Part shown: positions 8,774 through 17,360 of the stretch, in pieces
Layout: each line of letters starts with the position of its first letter
Position numbering within the stretch: position 1 is the first letter of the stretch
Assembly (NCBI RefSeq): GCF_000520975.1
Contig: NZ_JACB01000043.1
Span: forward strand, 26,283 to 90,282
Reading direction: 5' to 3'
DNA length: 64,000 bases
DNA from: Aquimarina megaterium XH134
GTDB lineage: Bacteria > Bacteroidota > Bacteroidia > Flavobacteriales > Flavobacteriaceae
The notes under the pieces: model-generated
What the model was told of the DNA's origin: nothing
What the model saw: only the letters and a program-made list of their open reading frames with translations
Database searches by the model: none
Made by a program: the position numbers and the translations under genes

Positions 8774-9960
8774 TGTTAGAACAGATAAAAAATAATATTT
8801 TAAAGCCTTTTCAGGAAAAACAATACGCTATTGTAGGTGTAATATTGGGAGATACTCCAATATACAATGTGCTTATAGTAGATAAGAAATCTGATGCTTT
8901 GTCGGTAGAAACTTCTTTTTCTACTGAGGATTTTAACGTTGTTAAAGATAAAGTGAATACATCAGTTCCTTTACTTCTTAATTTTTATGGAAAAGGGATT
9001 ATAAATAAACAAGTTTCTGCAAAAGGAAACTATTTAAAAGAAGTATTGTTTAATGCTTCTATTGATGATTTTTATATTTATGAACTACATCAAAATCAAC
9101 AAAATTTTATTTCAATTGTAAGAAAAGACGTCTTAGAAAAATTCTTTGCACTGTTTTTAGAAAATAAATATTTGGTTGTAGATTATAGTATTGGCCCTTT
9201 TGTAGGGGTGCTATTTAAAGGGCTATCTAATACTTCATCAATTATTTCTGCCGATTATGAATTGAGTTTTGAAAATGATTACCTAATAGAAACCCAAAAA
9301 CTGGATACTATTACCAAAGAATATATCTTGGGAGAGGAGAAGATTAACAATATCCAGGTTCCTTTATTTTCTACACTACTTCATTATTTATATCCATCAG
9401 ATGATTTTAGCTACGATGCAGAATTTTTGAAAGAAAATAAAAAAGAAAATGTACTTAAAAAGGCATTTAATACCGTAGCTACAGTATTGGGAATTTTTTT
9501 CCTGTCTGCATTATTGATTAGCTATTTGTTATTGAATTACTATAATGACAAGTATGTAAGTTATGAATCTCAATTATATAATCTTAATGATACTTATAAT
9601 CAAGTAAAAAAATTAGAAAACGAAAAAGAGAACAAAACAAAAATTCTTCAGGAATCGGGTATTTTAAATCAGAACTTTCTTTCTTTTTATATGTACCGTA
9701 TAGTAAATTCTATTCCTGATAATGTAGGACTTAATAGCTTGAAGGTAAACCCTACGCAGAAAAAGATCAAGAATTTTGAAAAGATAATATTTGAAACAAA
9801 TACCATTATTATTAATGGTAATTCTAGTTCGAGTATGCCAATTAATTCTTGGGTTAAAGAATTGAAGAAGGAAAACTGGATTTCCAAAATAGAGATTTTG
9901 GATTTTAGTAAGAGTAGAAATAAAAAAAGTGAATTCACTTTAAAAATCATTGTAAAATAG
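8773..9960 (+). CDS. GspL-like protein (PilM-PilN type fusion)
   Basis: A 395-residue protein whose ATG overlaps the stop of the secretin gene by one base. Residues 1-225 are soluble and resemble the actin-like cytoplasmic PilM/GspL domain in length and position. One transmembrane helix follows at about 237-257 (VATVLGIFFLSALLISYLLL), then a coiled coil (about 265-300) and a small alpha/beta domain as in PilN or GspL. In the family this subunit links the ATPase to the inner-membrane assembly platform. Sequence conservation is weak, so the assignment depends on architecture and synteny. Confidence 0.65.
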   Translation: MLEQIKNNILKPFQEKQYAIVGVILGDTPIYNVLIVDKKSDALSVETSFSTEDFNVVKDKVNTSVPLLLNFYGKGIINKQVSAKGNYLKEVLFNASIDDFYIYELHQNQQNFISIVRKDVLEKFFALFLENKYLVVDYSIGPFVGVLFKGLSNTSSIISADYELSFENDYLIETQKLDTITKEYILGEEKINNIQVPLFSTLLHYLYPSDDFSYDAEFLKENKKENVLKKAFNTVATVLGIFFLSALLISYLLLNYYNDKYVSYESQLYNLNDTYNQVKKLENEKENKTKILQESGILNQNFLSFYMYRIVNSIPDNVGLNSLKVNPTQKKIKNFEKIIFETNTIIINGNSSSSMPINSWVKELKKENWISKIEILDFSKSRNKKSEFTLKIIVK

Positions 9961-10484
9961 TGTTTGCAAATTTAACATATAAACAAAAATTAATTGGGCT
10001 TATAGCGATTGGAATATTGCTATTCATGGCAGCGAATAAGAGGTCTTTTAAAATCACTCGACATGCCTATGATCAGGTTCGAGAATTAGAAGATAAGTTA
10101 GAATATGTAAACTCATCAACAACCGATGTTACTCAAACACAGACAGAATTAAAGTTTTATGATAAAATAATAGGAAAACAGGGAGTAGAACCTGAAGAAA
10201 TACAACAACAAATATTGGATTTTGCATCTACTTATGATAATGTGTATGTTTTTAACTTAGATGAAATCCATATAGCAGAAAGTAATGGTTTTAATGTAAT
10301 TAGTAACCAATTGACACTAGAAGGAGATTTTAATGGACTATTAGAAATAGTGTATGCATTTGAGAAAGAGTTTAAGTTTTCAAATATTGTTAGTATTTCA
10401 TTTGTAAAAGAAAAAGAATTCCAAACACGAAAAAATAAATTAAGAGTAAAGATAATATTTCAGAATTATGAAAAAAATAGTTAA
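9960..10484 (+). CDS. GspM/PilO-like inner-membrane protein
   Basis: A 174-residue protein with GTG start overlapping the preceding TAG by one base. A transmembrane helix at about residues 9-25 (LIGLIAIGILLFMAA) is followed by a coiled coil (about 35-60) and a ferredoxin-like alpha/beta C-terminal half, the layout of PilO and GspM. These proteins pair with PilN/GspL in the periplasm. It precedes the fibronectin-type lipoprotein gene, overlapping it by 17 bases. Confidence 0.62.
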   Translation: MFANLTYKQKLIGLIAIGILLFMAANKRSFKITRHAYDQVRELEDKLEYVNSSTTDVTQTQTELKFYDKIIGKQGVEPEEIQQQILDFASTYDNVYVFNLDEIHIAESNGFNVISNQLTLEGDFNGLLEIVYAFEKEFKFSNIVSISFVKEKEFQTRKNKLRVKIIFQNYEKNS

Positions 10485-11427
10485 TATAGGTATAGTTTTT
10501 AGCAGTTTGTTTCTGTTGATAGCGTGCGATGATGTCCTCGAAGAAGATATTACAGATGATTTGGTAACAACGGTAGCGCCAAAAGATAAAAGTAGTCTCG
10601 ATGGTAATTCGGTTCAGTTTAGATGGGACGAATTAGCAGATGCAGACGATTATAGAATACAGGTAGTAGAAGAGGCTACACAAAGAAGTGTGTTGGATTC
10701 ATTAGTTAAGGGGAATAACTTTACATATGGGCTTAATCCTGGTGAATATAGCTGGAGGATACGAGGAGAAAATTTTGCGTATACCACAGCCTATAGTTTT
10801 CCTATTTCTTTTACTCTTTCTGTATCAGACGACTTAACAAACCAAACTGTATTTTTAACGTCACCATCAGAGAATTTTTATACGAATAAAGATGCTTTAA
10901 TATTAACCTGGGATAGAATTCAGTCAGCGACTTCATATACTGTAGTTGTTGATAAGACCATTCAAGGAAATACAGCTACCGAAATCCAGACTCCTGATTT
11001 AACTAATAATAATTTTACACTTAATTCTACGGTCTTGAGTGAAGATGCGATATATACCTGGAAAGTAAAAGCTGTAAATGATAATAGTGAAACCAAATTC
11101 TCAACGAGAAAGATTTTTCTAGATACCCAGGCACCTAATCAACCCACATTGGCATCACCTAATAACGATGCAAAAGGATCATCGCCTATTACGTTTACCT
11201 GGAATATACCTAGTGATACCGGAGAAATACAATCTACATTGTCTAGCGTTATAGAAGTAGCAACAGATAGTGGTTTTGCAACCATAATTGAGACTGTCCC
11301 AACTAGTTCGAACTCTCAGGAAATAACATTTTCTAATTTAGGAGATTACTATTGGAGAGTGAGAATCTTAGATCAAGCCGGGAATAAAAGTATTTATAGC
11401 GAAGTTAGAAAAATAACGGTTGAGTAA
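10468..11427 (+). CDS. Fibronectin type III-like lipoprotein of the secretion operon
   Basis: A 319-residue lipoprotein (signal ending FLLIAC, Cys20) with three consecutive fibronectin-like beta-sandwich modules, about residues 35-115, 125-215 and 225-318. Each opens with a proline-containing segment (VAPKDKSS, TSPSENFYT, ASPNNDAKG) and contains a YxWRIR or YxWKVK strand. It sits between the GspM-like and GspC-like genes, a place where classical type II operons have no such gene, so it looks like a lineage-specific component, possibly a secretin partner or pilotin substitute (inference). Confidence 0.75.
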   Translation: MKKIVNIGIVFSSLFLLIACDDVLEEDITDDLVTTVAPKDKSSLDGNSVQFRWDELADADDYRIQVVEEATQRSVLDSLVKGNNFTYGLNPGEYSWRIRGENFAYTTAYSFPISFTLSVSDDLTNQTVFLTSPSENFYTNKDALILTWDRIQSATSYTVVVDKTIQGNTATEIQTPDLTNNNFTLNSTVLSEDAIYTWKVKAVNDNSETKFSTRKIFLDTQAPNQPTLASPNNDAKGSSPITFTWNIPSDTGEIQSTLSSVIEVATDSGFATIIETVPTSSNSQEITFSNLGDYYWRVRILDQAGNKSIYSEVRKITVE

Positions 11428-11459
11428 ATAAAACCTAATGAATTGTAATTTTTAGGCTA

Positions 11460-11972
11460 GTGAATAAGAAGATTTTAAATAGCGTTCTGATTTTTTTTAT
11501 GCTTGTCATCTGGGCAATTGTTTTTAATAAAATTTTTAATTTTTTTGGAAACAATGTAGAAGAGAGCAACGTATCGGTTAATCCAATTACTATTGTGGAT
11601 CCCAGAATGAATTTTTCGAAAGATACTTTTGATCTTAGAAAAGTTGAAAGAGATCCATTCTTAGGAAAATATGTTGTTTCTAGAGGACAAAAGCGTAAAA
11701 CAAATACGAAACTAGTATCGAATAACAAGTCTAAGAAAACAAATGTAACTCCTAAAAATAGTGTTAAGAAACCATGGCCTAAATTAAGTTATCATGGTTA
11801 TGTAAAAGGATCTAAAAGTACTTCAGAACTAATCTTAATTAGAATGAATAATAAATTTTATAAGATTAGAGAAGGGGATATGCTAGAAGATATTTCTGTA
11901 AAAAGGATATTTAGAGATTCTATAATTATAAAAAGAAGTAGAGAGAGTAAAACTGTACTAAAAAGTAAATAA
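11460..11972 (+). CDS. GspC/PilP-like periplasmic linker protein
   Basis: A 170-residue protein with GTG start, an N-terminal membrane anchor (LIFFMLVIWAIVFNKIFNFF), a Lys/Asn/Thr-rich linker (about 75-110) and a C-terminal small beta domain (about 112-165) with the pattern of the homology region of GspC/PilP: LSYHGYVKG, then SELILIRMNNKFYKIREGD and a terminal strand. In type II systems this domain contacts the secretin N0 domain. It is the last gene of the operon and is followed by an inverted repeat. Confidence 0.68.
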   Translation: MNKKILNSVLIFFMLVIWAIVFNKIFNFFGNNVEESNVSVNPITIVDPRMNFSKDTFDLRKVERDPFLGKYVVSRGQKRKTNTKLVSNNKSKKTNVTPKNSVKKPWPKLSYHGYVKGSKSTSELILIRMNNKFYKIREGDMLEDISVKRIFRDSIIIKRSRESKTVLKSK

Positions 11973-11976
11973 TAAA

Positions 11977-12003
11977 CTGGGTATAAAATTAAATTATACC
12001 CAG
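11977..12003 (+). terminator. Inverted repeat at the end of the secretion operon
   Basis: Perfect 10-base arms CTGGGTATAA and TTATACCCAG enclose a seven-base loop, five bases after the last stop codon. The downstream tract is only moderately T-rich, so it may be a weak terminator or an RNA-stabilising hairpin. Confidence 0.6.
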
Positions 12004-12171
12004 AATACTTTCCGTAATTTATAAAATATACCACTTCATCACCTTGCTCTATATATCCTAAAAAGAATATTCTTAAACTCTTTAAAAAAAACTTCTATCG
12101 ATTTTAATGATTAATATACTGTTGAGGTGTTATCTTTTGATTAAAATTTCGACGTACTATATACCAATCAA

Positions 12172-13233
12172 GTGATTATTGTGTTTATAGAATTTACACC
12201 AGAAATAAATAAAGTATACTTTATAGATCAATATACTTTTTTCCAGATTTTATCTGGTAGTGGTAGTATTCAGGTTGATTTTAAAAATTACTTCGATTGG
12301 AAAAACAAAGCCATTTATCTCGAAAAAGGACAGTATATAAAATTTCTTTCAGATAACTTCCTGATCAGAAAAATAGAATTTCCTGATGAATCGGTTATTA
12401 GAAATAAAGAATTTAGAGTATTATTTAAGCATCTTATTTCTCTTGGGTATATTAATTTTGATGAATCCAATGATTTTCATAAAATAACAAACCAAATAGC
12501 ACATGATATAGAAGTAGATCGTATCATAGATGCTTCTGCAGAACAATGGTATTACCAAAATCCATTTCAGGCAAATAAGGAAGAGTACCGTGTTATTTTT
12601 GATACAAAGGATATCATTGATATGCAATATTCTAGTAATATTAACAATAGAGAACTCACCGCTTTGATTGATAAAAATGGATATAATATTCAGTCTCTAA
12701 TTAAAAACAAAATAGGAATTTCTCTAAAATCTCTGTTATCTGGTAAAAAACTATTAGAAAGTAAAAAGGAGATTGCTTTTACCGATAAAAGTATTAAGGA
12801 AATATCTTATGATTTGGGATACAATGATCCGGCGTATTTTACCAGAGTTTTTAAAAATAATGTGGGTAGAAATCCGTTAGAATTTAGAGAAGATTTTGAC
12901 TATCAAAATAGAGATCTTTTCTCTCAGAATATCCTCGAACTTCTTCAGCAATATCATACCAAAGAAAGAACACTTGACTTTTATGCTTCAAAAATGAATC
13001 TTTCTCCAAAAGTACTATCCCGAAAAGTGAAAGATAAAATGCAAACTTCTCTGGGGAAACTTATTAGATCTGAGATGATTAATACATCAAAGTCTCTTTT
13101 GATTAAAAACCTTACAATTAAAGAGATTTCGATAGAATTAGGTTTTGAAGAGCCTAACCATTTCTCGAACTTTTTTAAGCATTATACAGGGGAATCCCCA
13201 TCGCATTTCAAGAATAAAAAGTACAAGAACTAG
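12172..13233 (+). CDS. AraC-family regulator with two AraC-type HTH domains
   Basis: A 353-residue regulator starting at GTG. The N-terminal part (about 1-150) contains a cupin-like sensor segment. Two AraC-type DNA-binding units follow. The first (about 165-235) contains SIKEISYDLGYNDPAYFTRVFK and GRNPLEFR; the second (about 265-350) contains TIKEISIELGFEEPNHFSNFFK and GESPSHFK. Each ends in the family's second-helix signature, so the DNA-binding module appears duplicated, which is unusual. It is followed after 92 bases by three small genes on the same strand that it may control. Confidence 0.82.
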   Translation: MIIVFIEFTPEINKVYFIDQYTFFQILSGSGSIQVDFKNYFDWKNKAIYLEKGQYIKFLSDNFLIRKIEFPDESVIRNKEFRVLFKHLISLGYINFDESNDFHKITNQIAHDIEVDRIIDASAEQWYYQNPFQANKEEYRVIFDTKDIIDMQYSSNINNRELTALIDKNGYNIQSLIKNKIGISLKSLLSGKKLLESKKEIAFTDKSIKEISYDLGYNDPAYFTRVFKNNVGRNPLEFREDFDYQNRDLFSQNILELLQQYHTKERTLDFYASKMNLSPKVLSRKVKDKMQTSLGKLIRSEMINTSKSLLIKNLTIKEISIELGFEEPNHFSNFFKHYTGESPSHFKNKKYKN

Positions 13234-13280
13234 TGCCTTTTTTGTAGCCCTCTTTCCTCGACATATCCAGAAATTTGTAG

Positions 13281-13290
13281 TGTAATTACA
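13281..13290. promoter_or_regulatory. Palindromic operator candidate
   Basis: TGTAATTACA is a perfect 10-base palindrome 35 bases before the SnoaL-like gene and just after the AraC gene. It could be a regulator site. Short palindromes are common in AT-rich DNA, so support is weak. Confidence 0.25.
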
Positions 13291-13325
13291 AAACAATATT
13301 TGTTTAATCATTTAAAAATAAAACA

Positions 13326-13676
13326 ATGGATATTAAAGAATTAGCTACAGAAATGGATAGTATTGTTACACAAGGAGCAATAGTAGATGCAGTAAAACAA
13401 TTTTTTGCTGAGGATGCGACAACCTCTGATTATAATAACATTACTACCAAAAATAAAGCGCAAATGGTAGAAAAGATGGAAGGTTTTGCCAATTCTATTA
13501 AAAAAGTAAATGATATTACTCATCACCATACGATAGTAGATGGTAATGTTTCGGCTTCAGAATTTACATTTGATTTCGAGATGACCGATAATAGTACAAT
13601 TTATTGGCATGAAATTATAAGACGAATATGGAACAATGACGGACTGGTTATACAAGAAGAATATTTTAACGCTTAA
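13326..13676 (+). CDS. SnoaL/NTF2-like small protein
   Basis: A 116-residue protein with the length and alpha-then-beta layout of NTF2-like (SnoaL-type) proteins: an N-terminal helix (IVDAVKQFFAEDAT), a Gly-poor middle and C-terminal strands (ASEFTFDFEMTDNS, WHEIIRRIWNNDG, VIQEEYF). Members of this fold bind small ligands or act as isomerases or polyketide cyclases; no catalytic residues can be assigned. It is the first of three small genes after the double-HTH AraC regulator, nine bases before the SPW gene. Confidence 0.7.
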   Translation: MDIKELATEMDSIVTQGAIVDAVKQFFAEDATTSDYNNITTKNKAQMVEKMEGFANSIKKVNDITHHHTIVDGNVSASEFTFDFEMTDNSTIYWHEIIRRIWNNDGLVIQEEYFNA

Positions 13677-13685
13677 AATCAAAAC

Positions 13686-14036
13686 ATGAAATTAAGAATT
13701 ATCACTCCCACATTGCATGGTGTGGCTGATTATTCGGCAGCAGTAGGCCTTATAATATTGCCAACGTTATTAAACCTAGGGAACTCTTCGGGAATAGCAT
13801 TTTGGTTTTCGATTATAACTGGGCTTGCAGTAATTATAGTTAGTGTACTTACAAATTACAAATTAGGGATTGTAAGAGCAATTCCATATCAGGGACATCT
13901 AGCGATAGATCTTTTGGTAGCGATCACATTTATGATACTTCCCTTTTTGTTTGATCTAAAAGGAATTGACGGGTATTACTATTGGATAAATGCCGCTGTA
14001 ATTTTTCTGGTCGTCTCTCTAAGTGAAAGTAAATAA
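13686..14036 (+). CDS. SPW-repeat-like four-helix membrane protein
   Basis: A 116-residue protein with four hydrophobic segments (about 12-30, 35-57, 68-88 and 94-112). The pattern HGVADYSAAVGLIILP near the N-terminus and the paired helices resemble SPW-repeat family membrane proteins. The function of the family is unknown. It lies within the same-strand group of the SnoaL-like and YHS-domain genes, so it may be co-transcribed with them. Confidence 0.6.
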   Translation: MKLRIITPTLHGVADYSAAVGLIILPTLLNLGNSSGIAFWFSIITGLAVIIVSVLTNYKLGIVRAIPYQGHLAIDLLVAITFMILPFLFDLKGIDGYYYWINAAVIFLVVSLSESK

Positions 14037-14055
14037 CAATTTTAAAATTATACAT

Positions 14056-14532
14056 ATGAAAACTTTAAAAAATATAAAAATAGTACTAGTAGTAATGATA
14101 ATGACAACCATGACTACTATTGCGCAGGATAAGAAAGGAAATAATATTGATAACAGCAATATAGCGCTACAGGGATATAGTCCTGTATCTTATCTGGATC
14201 TCGGTATTGCACAACGAGGAAACAAAGAATATAAATCTGAACATGAGAAGGTTGTGTACTATTTTACTTCTAAAGAACAGAAGTCTAAATTTGATAAGAA
14301 CCCTAAACAATACTTACCACAATATGGAGGATTCTGTGCTTTTGGTGTATATGCTGGTGCTAAATTTAGACCTGATCCGAATAAGTTTGTAGTAAAAGAT
14401 GGGAAGTACTTTTTGTTTTTGTATAATATAGAGTTAGATGCACAACAATTATGGCTTGCAGAAAACAATCACAAAAAATTAGTGGCAAAGGCTAATAGTA
14501 ATTGGGAGAAACTTCGTAATACGTATAATTAA
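14056..14532 (+). CDS. Secreted YHS-domain protein
   Basis: I prefer the ATG at 14056, which yields a Sec signal peptide (MKTLKNIKIVLVVMIMTTMT, cut near IAQ), to an upstream in-frame ATG at 14023. The mature protein of about 135 residues carries a YHS-type domain: LQGYSPVSYLD, YYFTSKEQKSKFDKNPKQYL and GGFCAFGVYAGAKF, ending in a short helical tail. In this family the first motif has Tyr and Ser as conserved residues and the Cys may bind metal. Exported YHS proteins are often linked to metal handling, but the substrate here cannot be told. Confidence 0.8.
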   Translation: MKTLKNIKIVLVVMIMTTMTTIAQDKKGNNIDNSNIALQGYSPVSYLDLGIAQRGNKEYKSEHEKVVYYFTSKEQKSKFDKNPKQYLPQYGGFCAFGVYAGAKFRPDPNKFVVKDGKYFLFLYNIELDAQQLWLAENNHKKLVAKANSNWEKLRNTYN

Positions 14533-14596
14533 AGGTTTTGATACTTTTCTTTAGTCTAGTAGAAAAGTTCTAACCGGTGTTTAGTTTTTCTTTTGT

Positions 14597-14630
14597 AGAG
14601 CACCTTAGCTCATTGGTTAGGGTGTTCTTT
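14597..14630 (+). terminator. Weak terminator candidate after the YHS gene
   Basis: Eight-base arms AGAGCACC and GGTGTTCT (one G-T pair) enclose a 16-base loop and are followed by TT. It is about 65 bases past the stop of the YHS gene. Confidence 0.3.
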
Positions 14631-14728
14631 GATGAATAGGATAAAGGATGAAACAAATCTTAAATAAGTTAAGTAAAACCATATTATTTTATAATTTACT
14701 AATCAGTTTATAAAACGCAGTATCTATT

Positions 14729-15301
14729 ATGCAAAAATTATTGTCTTTGATTTCAAAATGTAGTGAGTGTGCAGCGCAATTAGAACTAGGACCAAGACCA
14801 ATAGTTTCGGCACATGCGCATAGTAGAATAGTAATCATAGGGCAAGCTCCCGGAAGTATCGTTCATAAATCGGGAATTCCATGGGATGATAAGAGCGGGC
14901 AAAATTTAAGAGCCTGGATGGGGATAGATGATGAAACGTTCTATAATCCCAAAAAAATAGCACTTGTACCCATGGGGTTTTGTTACCCGGGAAAAGGGAA
15001 ATCCGGAGATCTCCCCCCTATAAAAAAATGTGCTCCCTTGTGGCATCAAAAACTATTGACCAAAATAGAAAATGTAGAACTTGTTTTACTCATTGGGAAA
15101 TATGCTCAAGAGTATTATTTGGGTGATCGATTAAAAAGAACGTTAACAGATACAGTAAAGAATTATAAAGAATATTTGCCAGATTATTTTGTGTTGCCAC
15201 ATCCTTCGCCAAGAAATAATATTTGGCAAGCAAAAAATGAATGGTATAAAAAAGAGGTTATACCACAGCTACAACTACAAGTTCGCTCAATACTTAAATA
15301 A
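14729..15301 (+). CDS. Uracil-DNA glycosylase family protein (family 4/5-like)
   Basis: A 190-residue member of the UDG superfamily. Motif A is GQAPGSIVHKSG (from residue 38) and the C-terminal motif is LPHPSPRNN (from residue 156). Exactly four cysteines are present (C11, C14, C85, C101), with CSEC at the N-terminus, in line with the four-cysteine iron-sulfur cluster of family 4 and 5 enzymes. The expected function is excision of uracil or related bases from DNA. It stands alone on the plus strand between the YHS gene and a convergent oxidoreductase gene. Confidence 0.85.
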   Translation: MQKLLSLISKCSECAAQLELGPRPIVSAHAHSRIVIIGQAPGSIVHKSGIPWDDKSGQNLRAWMGIDDETFYNPKKIALVPMGFCYPGKGKSGDLPPIKKCAPLWHQKLLTKIENVELVLLIGKYAQEYYLGDRLKRTLTDTVKNYKEYLPDYFVLPHPSPRNNIWQAKNEWYKKEVIPQLQLQVRSILK

Positions 15302-15355
15302 TTCATATAAGAGCTCTGATCTTGTCTATTAATCCTCTATTCTTAAACAGTGTCT

Positions 15356-16372
15356 TTAAAATGTAATTGCAATTTTCCCTATGGTTTTGCCTGATTCTAA
15401 TTTTTGATGAGCTTCTTTAAAGTTCTCAGTAGTAAAACCATTAAGGGTACTATTGAGTGTTGATTTAATTTTATTGTTATCAAGCAATGCAGCTATTTTG
15501 TTTAAGATATGATGTTGTTCAATCATATCTTCTGTCTGATACATAGATCGTGTATACATTAACTCATAGGATAGGGTGATGCTCTTAGATTTAAAAGATC
15601 CTATATTGATTTGGTTATCGGGAGATTCTGCTATCGTGCATATATGCCCTTGTGGATCAATTAACTCGATTATGTTTTCCCAATGATCAGAAGTTCCCGA
15701 AAAATTTAGAATGTAGTTTACTGTGTTGATCCCTAAAGCATGTACTTCTTCAATAAGATTATGATGATTTACAACATGATCTGCTCCCATATTCTGGCAC
15801 CATAAACGACTTTCGACACGAGAAGCAGTAGCTATAACGGTTAAATCGGTTAGTTTTTTGGCTAATTGAGTTGCAATAGAGCCAACACCACCTGCACCAC
15901 TAATAATTAGTATCGTTTTTCCTTCCCCTTCTCCTTGGGTTAACTTAAGTCTGTCAAACAACGTCTCCCATGCGGTTAACGAAGTTAAAGGCATCACAGC
16001 AGCTTCGGCATCAGAAATAGTATTCGGTTTTTTACCTACTATGCGCTCATCCACTAATTGATATTCGGCATTAGATCCGGGACGTGTAATATCTCCTGCA
16101 TAAAACACTTCGTCTCCCGTTTTAAATAAGGTTACTTTGTCACCTACAGCTTCAACGATACCTACAGCATCCCAACCTAATATTTTTGGAGAATCTAATT
16201 CTTGATTTAGCGCACTTTTTTGGCGAACTTTATAATCCACAGGATTCATACCTACTACCTTGATTTTTATTAATAAATCATGTCCTTTTGGTACAGGCCG
16301 ATCTGTTTCGAACTGAATTAAACTATTTTCTTCACTTATGGGTAATGATGTTTTGATTCCTATTGCTTTCAT
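15356..16372 (-). CDS. Zinc-type alcohol dehydrogenase / quinone oxidoreductase family
   Basis: A 338-residue medium-chain dehydrogenase/reductase. The N-terminal GroES-like part contains GMNPVDYKVR and ILGWDAVGIVEAVGD; the NAD(P) domain has the nucleotide-binding stretch ISGAGGVGSIATQLAKKL and the AMGADHVVNHH-like segment. It lacks the catalytic zinc cysteines and histidine of true alcohol dehydrogenases, so an NADPH-dependent quinone or enone reductase is likelier. The gene diverges from an AraC regulator 94 bases away, which probably controls it. Confidence 0.88.
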   Translation of the reverse strand: MKAIGIKTSLPISEENSLIQFETDRPVPKGHDLLIKIKVVGMNPVDYKVRQKSALNQELDSPKILGWDAVGIVEAVGDKVTLFKTGDEVFYAGDITRPGSNAEYQLVDERIVGKKPNTISDAEAAVMPLTSLTAWETLFDRLKLTQGEGEGKTILIISGAGGVGSIATQLAKKLTDLTVIATASRVESRLWCQNMGADHVVNHHNLIEEVHALGINTVNYILNFSGTSDHWENIIELIDPQGHICTIAESPDNQINIGSFKSKSITLSYELMYTRSMYQTEDMIEQHHILNKIAALLDNNKIKSTLNSTLNGFTTENFKEAHQKLESGKTIGKIAITF

Positions 16373-16397
16373 AAAAATATGTTTTAATAATTTAGAG

Positions 16398-16413
16398 CAA
16401 ATTTATACCTTTG
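16398..16413. promoter_or_regulatory. Back-to-back divergent promoter -7 elements
   Basis: TAAATTTG on the minus strand (16398-16405) and TACCTTTG on the plus strand (16406-16413) both match the Bacteroidota -7 consensus TAnnTTTG and touch each other. They point to the oxidoreductase gene and to the AraC gene respectively. If both are real, the two promoters overlap and cannot be used at the same time. Confidence 0.45.
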
Positions 16414-16466
16414 AGTATGTTTTTTAATAGTATATATTTTCGTTTTAAATGTAAAAATGTGTAATT

Positions 16467-17303
16467 ATGAATAAAAAGAATTTATATGAACCTTTTTCGA
16501 TTGCTTTTGAAACATTAGATCAATCTCCGGTACATGAGCATAAAAACAGTTTTTTTGAATTGGTTTATATTTTATCGGGTACAGGAATTCAACGTGTAAA
16601 TAAGAACGAATTTCAATATCATCCCGGACATATGCTTTTATTAACCCCTACAGACATATCTTCTATAGAAATTAATACAACCACACAATTTTTCTTTTTG
16701 AGATTTAATGATATTTATATTAAATCAGGGAAAATAAGTGCTGATAATATTCAACGATTAGAATTTATTCTAAAAAATGCAAATCATCAACCGGGCTGTA
16801 TTTTAAGAAACCTAACAGACAAAACATTGGTCAAACCTATGGTCGAAGCTATGATACGCGAATATGTTAACCGGGATTTATATAACAAAGAAATTATACA
16901 GCAGTTGGTAAATACATTAATCGTTATTGTGGCGAGAAATATTGCAAAATACCTTCCTGATGAGGTAGATGCAGGAACAGAAGAAAAAGCGATGAATATA
17001 TTACAATATATACAAGAGAATATATACGACCCTAGCAAATTGAGAACTGAAGAAATTTGTGATCGGTTTGGTATTTCTAAAACATACCTTGGTCGTTATT
17101 TTAAAAAACATACAAGAGAAACATTACAGCAATATATTACGAATTACAGAGTTCGATTAATAGAAAACAGGCTTCAATATAGTGATATGCGCATAACCGA
17201 AATTACTGATGAATTAGGATTTACAGATGTTAGTCACCTTAATAAATTCTTTAAAAAGAATAAAGGAATTAGTCCCACAAAGTATAGGAAAGAATTTATA
17301 TAG
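16467..17303 (+). CDS. AraC-family transcriptional regulator
   Basis: A 278-residue regulator with an N-terminal cupin sensor (HEHKNSFFELVYILSGTG, HPGHMLLLTPTD) and a C-terminal AraC DNA-binding domain of two helix-turn-helix units (about 190-278). The signature segment is RITEITDELGFTDVSHLNKFFKK and it ends with GISPTKYRKEF. It diverges from the quinone-oxidoreductase-like gene and is likely its regulator. Confidence 0.9.
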   Translation: MNKKNLYEPFSIAFETLDQSPVHEHKNSFFELVYILSGTGIQRVNKNEFQYHPGHMLLLTPTDISSIEINTTTQFFFLRFNDIYIKSGKISADNIQRLEFILKNANHQPGCILRNLTDKTLVKPMVEAMIREYVNRDLYNKEIIQQLVNTLIVIVARNIAKYLPDEVDAGTEEKAMNILQYIQENIYDPSKLRTEEICDRFGISKTYLGRYFKKHTRETLQQYITNYRVRLIENRLQYSDMRITEITDELGFTDVSHLNKFFKKNKGISPTKYRKEFI

Positions 17304-17360
17304 GTTTGCAATTATTTTACCACATAAAGCCTATATCATTTTTTCTGAAATGTATACAAA

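Noticed and set aside
14597..14640. Sequence resembling a tRNA D-arm (TAGCTCATTGGTTAG)
   Set aside because: No matching anticodon arm, T-arm or acceptor stem follows, and the segment can be explained as the loop of a weak terminator hairpin.
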